Shown in pieces: positions 63,125 to 64,000 of a DNA stretch of 64,000 nt. Origin of the DNA: Nomia melanderi (Eukaryota; Arthropoda; Insecta; Hymenoptera; Halictidae); NCBI RefSeq assembly GCF_051020985.1, contig NW_027475143.1, positions 1,860,001-1,924,000 of the forward strand, read 5' to 3'. Position numbers and translations under genes: made by a program. The notes under the pieces are model-generated. The model was not told the DNA's origin. It saw only the letters and a program-made list of their open reading frames with translations, and did no database searches. Within the stretch, counting starts at the first letter, position 1, and each line of letters begins with the position of its first letter.

Positions 63125-63127
63125 GAG
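63107..63127 (+). other. Conserved dyad CTCGG-N11-CCGAG (example copy)
   Basis: In the reference monomer, positions 90-110 form a 21-bp imperfect inverted repeat with 5-bp perfect outer arms CTCGG and CCGAG and an inner CC/GG pair. It is present in most monomers and disrupted in some, for example where GGAACACCAGGGACCGAG replaces the right half or CCTAGG replaces CCTCGG. Function unknown; it may form a small hairpin or be a binding site. Confidence 0.6.
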
Positions 63128-64000
63128 AAAACCACAGTCTCATGGGGCCGGACACTCAGGGTCAGGGGAAAATCCAATATATATCTGGTGATATCTCGGG
63201 TGCTATTAGAGATAGCGCAATAAACCAAAGTGAATTATCTGCAGGATGCCCTGGCGCATGAATCTGTGCAGCGGGAACGACCTCGGACCACCAGGGGCCG
63301 AGACAACCACCGTCTCATGGGGCCGGACACTCAGGGTCAGGGTAAAATCCAATATATATCTGGTGATATCGCGGGTGCTATTACAGATAGCGCAATAAAT
63401 CAAAGTGCATTGTCTGTAGGAGGCCCTGGCGCATGAATCTGTGAAGCGGCAACGACCTCGGACCACCAGGGGCCGAGAAAACCACAGTCTCATGGGGCCG
63501 GACACTCAGGGTCAGGGGAAAATCCAGTATATATCTGGTGATATCTCGGGTGCTATTAGAGATAGCGCAATAAACCAAAGTGAATTATCTGCAGGAGGCC
63601 CTGGCGCATAAATCTGTGCAGCGGGAACGACCTCGGACAACCAGGGGCCGAGACAACCACCGTCTCATGGGGCCGGACACTCAGGGTCAGGGGAATATCC
63701 AATATATATCTGGTGATATCTCGGGTGCTATTACAGATAGCGCAATAAATAAAAGTGCATTGTCTGTAGGAGGACCTGGCGCATGAATCTGTGCAGCGGG
63801 AACGACCTCGGACCACCAGGGGCCGAGAAAACCACAGTCTCATGGGGCCGGACACTCAGTGTCAGGGAAAAATCCATTATATATCTAGTGATATATCGGG
63901 TGCCATTAGAGATAGCTCGATAAATCAAAGTGCATTGTCTTGAGGAGGCCCTGACGCATGAATCTGTGCTGCGGGAACGACCTCGGACCACCAGGGGCCG

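Larger units (their letters stand above)
63018..63192 (+). repeat. Reference monomer, type B (consensus copy)
   Basis: This unit, taken to start at ATCTCGGG and end at CTGGTGAT, matches the commonest base at every position that I could judge by eye and serves here as the numbering reference (positions 1-175). Hand count: 41 C and 51 G, 52.6% GC, 8 CpG, an observed/expected CpG ratio near 0.67, so CpG is only mildly depleted. Type B is defined by ACAGATAGC at positions 16-24 and AATCAAAGTGCATTGTCTGT at about 31-50. Other landmarks are AGGAGGCCCTGGCGCATG at 51-68, GCAGCGGGAACGACCTCGG at 76-94, CATGGGGCCGGACACTCAGG at 124-143 and the AT-rich CCAATATATATCTGG at 157-171. Confidence 0.95.
1..64000 (+). 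repeat. Tandem satellite array, 175-bp monomer, about 366 copies, no interruption
   Basis: Seen directly: the same 175-bp unit repeats from first to last base, always in the same orientation. A convenient landmark is GGTGATATCTCGGG, once per unit; its GATATC is an EcoRV site kept in nearly all units and lost in a few (near 15939, 22938, 39569, 57939, 62490 and in the GATATATCGGG units of Region III). From the landmark near base 8 to that near 63890 there are 365 periods plus 7 bases, fully explained by 13 length-variant units listed separately. Known: arrays of this size, monomer length and layered higher-order structure are typical of eukaryotic centromeric or pericentromeric satellites. Inference: heterochromatin of a eukaryote; species unknown. 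No insertion of a mobile element, no inversion and no unique sequence was seen, so every stretch without a gene in this window consists of this satellite. Confidence 0.98.
51951..64000 (+). repeat. Region III: near-consensus domain with short higher-order units
   Basis: Monomers here are closest to the overall consensus and carry few of the variants that mark Regions I and II. Structure is dominated by short multi-monomer duplications: a 7-monomer offset (1226 bp), a 6-monomer offset (1051 bp, about 57604 to 58655), the 5-monomer unit (875 bp) and a 26-monomer offset (4551 bp) reaching the window end. A link to Region II is the rare CAGATCGCTTAATAAATC at about 52532, found elsewhere only at 49382 as far as I could see; the other copies have CAGATAGCTT. 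Inference: more recently homogenised than Regions I and II. Confidence 0.75.
62202..64000 (+). repeat. 26-monomer offset duplication, copy 2 (open at window end)
   Basis: Partner of 57651-59449. The match continues to the last base, so the 5-monomer units that follow the first copy may also follow here, beyond the window. Confidence 0.92.

Noticed and set aside
63171..63188. CCAAT and TATATAT next to each other as a promoter in each monomer
   Set aside because: The match is to very short, low-complexity sequence inside a repeat. The TA tract is itself variable (TATATTTC, TATATGTC, extra TA). Satellite transcription is possible but nothing here specifies it.
63018..63192. CENP-B box
   Set aside because: I tested the GCAGCGGGA and ATCTCGGGT stretches against the core pattern NTTCGNNNNANNCGGGN. 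The TTCG half and the central A are absent. The diverged monomer has TTCG near 31812 but lacks the CGGG half.
1..64000. Hundreds of open reading frames of 60-115 codons on both strands, strikingly similar to one another
   Set aside because: They are the same few frames of the 175-bp unit read again and again. Because 175 is not a multiple of 3, the frame changes each unit and a stop follows within one or two monomers. No frame stays open, variation ignores codon position, and indels of 1-2 bases are tolerated. They are not genes.
1..64000. CRISPR array
   Set aside because: There are no short repeats separated by unique spacers. The whole 175-bp unit repeats, and every position is similar between units.
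1..64000. Transposable element insertion or nested mobile element
   Set aside because: The balanced phase (all length change explained by 1-2 base events) leaves no room for an insertion, and no terminal repeats or target-site duplications were seen.

Overview
The whole 64 kb window is one uninterrupted head-to-tail satellite DNA array. The basic unit (monomer) is 175 bp, about 52.6% GC by hand count of the exact consensus copy at 63018-63192. It runs in one orientation from first base to last. Counting from the GATATC site near base 8 to the equivalent site near base 63890 gives 365 complete periods plus a net 7 bases. Thirteen length-variant monomers account for those 7 bases exactly: four of 177 bp, five of 174 bp and four of 176 bp. 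I see no genuine protein-coding gene, RNA gene, transposon, CRISPR array, origin or unique-sequence island. The many 60-115 residue open frames are artefacts of a 175-bp unit (not a multiple of 3) being read repeatedly.

A single-family array this long, with a near-nucleosome-length monomer and layered higher-order repeats, suggests eukaryotic centromeric or pericentromeric (possibly subtelomeric) heterochromatin, probably from a long-read assembly. The sequence alone does not let me name the species, and I do not recognise the monomer as a named family. No CENP-B box core is present in the monomer.

Layout. Region I (1 to about 19532) is built from monomers carrying TTATATTACAGATAGAAC, TCGGTTTATATT, TATTAGGCCCCGG and CGAGATCGATCTCTG variants. 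It is two copies of one multi-kilobase block, 1-9205 and 11903-19532, offset by 68 monomers. The second copy lacks an 8-monomer and a 1-monomer segment. Region II (about 19533 to 51950) uses other variants: GATATCTTGGG, GCGCAAGAATCTG, TATGTGGTGATATC, GGGGTCGAAAAAACGAC and GGCCTAGAAGACGAC. It holds a 14-monomer higher-order repeat, a 3.9 kb segment repeated 80 monomers away, a 24-monomer duplication, and 6- and 16-monomer tandem duplications. Patches of Region I are embedded at about 28.1-28.9, 30.8-32.0 and 34.0-36.0 kb. Region III (about 51950 to 64000) is closer to consensus. It contains short, young-looking higher-order units, above all a 5-monomer (875 bp) unit in four copies, one of them reduced to 4 monomers, and a 26-monomer duplication that runs off the right edge.

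Two intertwined monomer haplotypes occur throughout. Type A has AGAGATAGC plus AACCAAAGTGAATTATCTGC, creating a PstI site. Type B has ACAGATAGC plus AATCAAAGTGCATTGTCTGT. The most unusual local feature is a monomer (31689-31863, copied at 35718-35892) whose last third is about 40% diverged yet has kept exactly 175 bp.
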